From assembly GCF_019635455.1 (NCBI RefSeq), contig NZ_JAHBZJ010000006.1:124001-188000 (forward strand): a stretch of 64,000 nt of DNA. Direction: 5' to 3'. The translations under genes were made by a program, and so were the position numbers. The stretch's first letter is position 1. Each line of letters begins with the position of its first letter. Below are positions 62,118-64,000 of this stretch, one piece after another. The notes below the pieces were generated by a model, which saw only the letters and a list, made by a program, of their open reading frames with translations, searched no databases and had not been told where the DNA came from. This stretch comes from Sphingomonas sp. Lineage in GTDB: Bacteria; Pseudomonadota; Alphaproteobacteria; Sphingomonadales; Sphingomonadaceae.

Positions 62118-62828
62118 CTATTGGAGAATGGCGATCAGCGGCGATGCCAGAAGAGGCGACAGTGCCACGAAATCACGGAACATGCGGCGTTGAGGGGAAT
62201 CGCCGACCACAATGACGTCATTCGCATAGATCGGCGGATCGTCATATGCTCCGCGCCGGATCGCAGCGATATTGTAAAGACCGGCCATTTTTTGGTTGTT
62301 GACCGTTCGCAGGATTACGACATCTTGCTGGCGGGCGTATTCGGACAGTCCCTTCGCCGACGCAATGATACGCATCAGGGTCATCTGGTTGGTCACGGGA
62401 TAAAGGCCCGGCTCGATAACCTGACCATCCACCGCCGCGACCTGGCTCACCGAACTTTTGATGTTTACCGTCACCTCGGGATTGCGGACGTAACGGGCGC
62501 GAAGGCCATCCTCGATCGCGCGGGCGAGTTCCTCTGCGGTCTTGCCGCGCGCGTCGATGGTCCCGGCCAACGGCATCGCGATCCGACCGCTTGCATCGAC
62601 CTGCATCTCGCGACCGAGATCAGGCATGTTGAACACGAATACTTCGATCGTATCGAGTGGGCCGATAAGGGCCGGACGATCGGCGGCGACAAGATCGCTG
62701 CGACTGGGGGCTGGCAGCTCGGTGTTGCCCGCGACCACGGTCAGGCGGTCGGTGGAAACAAGTGGCTCCCGCTTCGCACATCCCGCGACCGCAAGGGCGA
62801 TTGATACCGCCATAATAAGCTTGTGCAT
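62118..62828 (-). CDS. Polysaccharide export lipoprotein (Wza/GumB-like)
   Basis: A 236-residue outer-membrane export protein. The ATG at 62828 gives a lipoprotein signal (MHKLIMAVSIALAVAGC, lipobox AVAGC). A Poly_export domain (IGPLDTIEVFVFNMPDLGRE, then GRIAMPLAGTIDARGKTAEE) and a SLBB domain (VIEPGLYPVTNQMTLMRIIA) follow. It forms the channel through which the polymer crosses the outer membrane, with the BY-kinase gene next to it. Confidence 0.93.
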   Translation of the reverse strand: MHKLIMAVSIALAVAGCAKREPLVSTDRLTVVAGNTELPAPSRSDLVAADRPALIGPLDTIEVFVFNMPDLGREMQVDASGRIAMPLAGTIDARGKTAEELARAIEDGLRARYVRNPEVTVNIKSSVSQVAAVDGQVIEPGLYPVTNQMTLMRIIASAKGLSEYARQQDVVILRTVNNQKMAGLYNIAAIRRGAYDDPPIYANDVIVVGDSPQRRMFRDFVALSPLLASPLIAILQ

Positions 62829-62862
62829 GTATAAGAGCGCCCGTGATACCAACCGCGGGCCG

Positions 62863-64000
62863 CTATAGCGGTTGGCCTGGGGTTGGTAAAGCGGTCCCGG
62901 GCCGGGATTTGGGCCGTTGTGCCAGCCATATAGCCGCGATCACGATCACAGCCATCATCATCGGGGTGCGGGCCGGATAATCGAATGCGCTGGCGATGGC
63001 GACAAACAGAAGCATAGCCGAGCCGAGCCGCGGCAACATCGCGTCGCCGGGACTTGCGAACCATGCACCAATGCTGGCGCGGAGCCACCAGAGTGCGGCG
63101 GCCACCATCAGCAACAGGCTAGCCAGCCCCCCATCAAGTACAACCTCAACCAGGTCGTTGTGCGCGTGATTGAAATAGGTCGGTTTGAGCAGGGCGAGGG
63201 GTTCGTGGAAGCGAAACATCTGGTCGAAGCCGCCAAAACCCGAACCGACCGGAAAGTAGGCCCAGATCATATTCATCAACGTGGGAAAACTGCGTTGACG
63301 CATGTCGTGGGTAATGTCCGAGTTCATGAATCGATCGATGGAGACCGCCCGGTCGCTCATGACGCTGGCCGCGATGAGAAGCCCGAACAGGAGGACGATG
63401 CCGCCCCCCCCGGCGAGATAGACCCAGCGCCGGTTTGGCCCGATCGCTTTGCGGATTTCATGCTGAACCAGCACTGCGCCCGCGCACAGGCCGAAAGCGG
63501 CGAGCAACAGGCCGACGCGTGAACCGCCTACCACGGCCATGATCACAAACAGGAGAACAGATCCGAGCGCGACCGGGATGCGCCATCGCCTTTGCTCAGC
63601 ACTCATAAATGCCCAGACCGGAGCGGCCATGCAGCCCAAAGCAATGAACAGGCCGGAATGGTTTCGGTTCGCGAACATGCCGCTCGCCAGCCCGACATCC
63701 TCATTTATCAGGGGATTGTCGATCCCGGTCCCCGCCAATTGAATGACACCCAACACCGCGCTCGCCACGATCGCGAGGAGCAGCAGGCCCGGCAGACGGC
63801 GGCGCTCATCAGCGTTGAGGCAGGCGATCAGCATCAGAACGGTGATGGGAACGATCAGCGATGCAGCGGCATTCACCGCGCCCCCCGGTACGATGGCTAT
63901 CGGCCGCCAGGGCTGCGGATAGCCGGAGAGCGAAGCCGCCTCGGCAAATGGTGTTCTCCCGGGAAGGGACATCCACAGCTCGGGCGGCAATGGAATGAGC
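62863..64000 (-). CDS. O-antigen ligase / polymerase-like membrane protein, 5' end outside window
   Basis: The frame runs off the window at 64000; 379 codons are visible. Multiple membrane helices and the large periplasmic loop with AYFPVGSGFGGFDQMFRF and FNHAHNDLVEVVLDGGLASL are typical of the O-antigen ligase (WaaL/Wzy-like) family. The His-x-Asp segment HAHNDL is a conserved part. The protein joins or polymerizes polysaccharide repeat units at the periplasmic face. It is upstream of the export and kinase genes in the same operon. Confidence 0.88.
   Translation of the reverse strand, partial: LIPLPPELWMSLPGRTPFAEAASLSGYPQPWRPIAIVPGGAVNAAASLIVPITVLMLIACLNADERRRLPGLLLLAIVASAVLGVIQLAGTGIDNPLINEDVGLASGMFANRNHSGLFIALGCMAAPVWAFMSAEQRRWRIPVALGSVLLFVIMAVVGGSRVGLLLAAFGLCAGAVLVQHEIRKAIGPNRRWVYLAGGGGIVLLFGLLIAASVMSDRAVSIDRFMNSDITHDMRQRSFPTLMNMIWAYFPVGSGFGGFDQMFRFHEPLALLKPTYFNHAHNDLVEVVLDGGLASLLLMVAAALWWLRASIGAWFASPGDAMLPRLGSAMLLFVAIASAFDYPARTPMMMAVIVIAAIWLAQRPKSRPGTALPTPGQPL

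Noticed and set aside
1..64000. CRISPR array, prophage or rRNA operon
   Set aside because: No regularly spaced repeats, no phage structural genes and no rRNA-like sequence were seen on reading the window.

Overview
The window is high-GC bacterial DNA with dense, tightly packed genes. Several signs point to an alphaproteobacterium of the order Sphingomonadales: a TonB-dependent receptor beside steroid-type catabolic genes, the gene style, an rpsU/FKBP pair, RecJ, an export/BY-kinase polysaccharide operon, and a small exported protein ending in a GGFLIP...EPTSP tail. This assignment is from pattern recognition only; no search was run.

Region 1 (1-13629, + strand) is the most unusual part. It holds an OmpR-type response regulator and histidine kinase, two DegP-like S1C/PDZ proteases, two paralogous TPR proteins, two paralogous small exported proteins with a PPC-like C-terminus (plus an internally deleted third copy), a CHAT cysteine peptidase and a caspase-like (C14) peptidase. 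Nearly every non-TCS product has a signal peptide. The set therefore looks like an envelope-located proteolytic or stress-response module with caspase-fold enzymes working outside the cytoplasm.

Region 2 (13648-28679) starts with glpD. It continues with an AtuA-like gene, an AtuA-tail/lipocalin fusion and an NADP-dependent reductase on the + strand. On the - strand follow MFS, SDR, acetoacetate decarboxylase-like, Rieske oxygenase, LysR, amidohydrolase, a second MFS and a TonB receptor. This is an uptake and catabolic set of unknown substrate.

Region 3 (28938-42920, - strand) is a 15-gene, nearly gapless operon that matches the known bacterial pathway for the last two steroid rings (HIP degradation). 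It has a FadD3-like ligase, two large/small acyl-CoA dehydrogenase pairs, a FadA6-like thiolase, and EchA20-, IpdC-, IpdF- and IpdA/IpdB-like proteins. A divergent SDR plus a LuxR-type regulator (43032-44971) may control it.

Region 4 (45151-56665) is mostly housekeeping and envelope functions: tRNA-Glu, recJ, an MHS-family transporter, an S41 peptidase lipoprotein, an exported intradiol-dioxygenase-like protein, a second two-component system, rpsU, an FKBP isomerase, an M48 protease with a PDZ domain, a metallophosphatase and a small exported protein.

Region 5 (56670-58315) is decayed DNA with two IS5-type transposase remnants and small uncertain genes. Region 6 (58316-64000, - strand) is the start of an exopolysaccharide operon: O-antigen ligase-like (cut by the window edge), Wza-like export lipoprotein, Wzc-like tyrosine kinase, and two exported proteins of unknown function.
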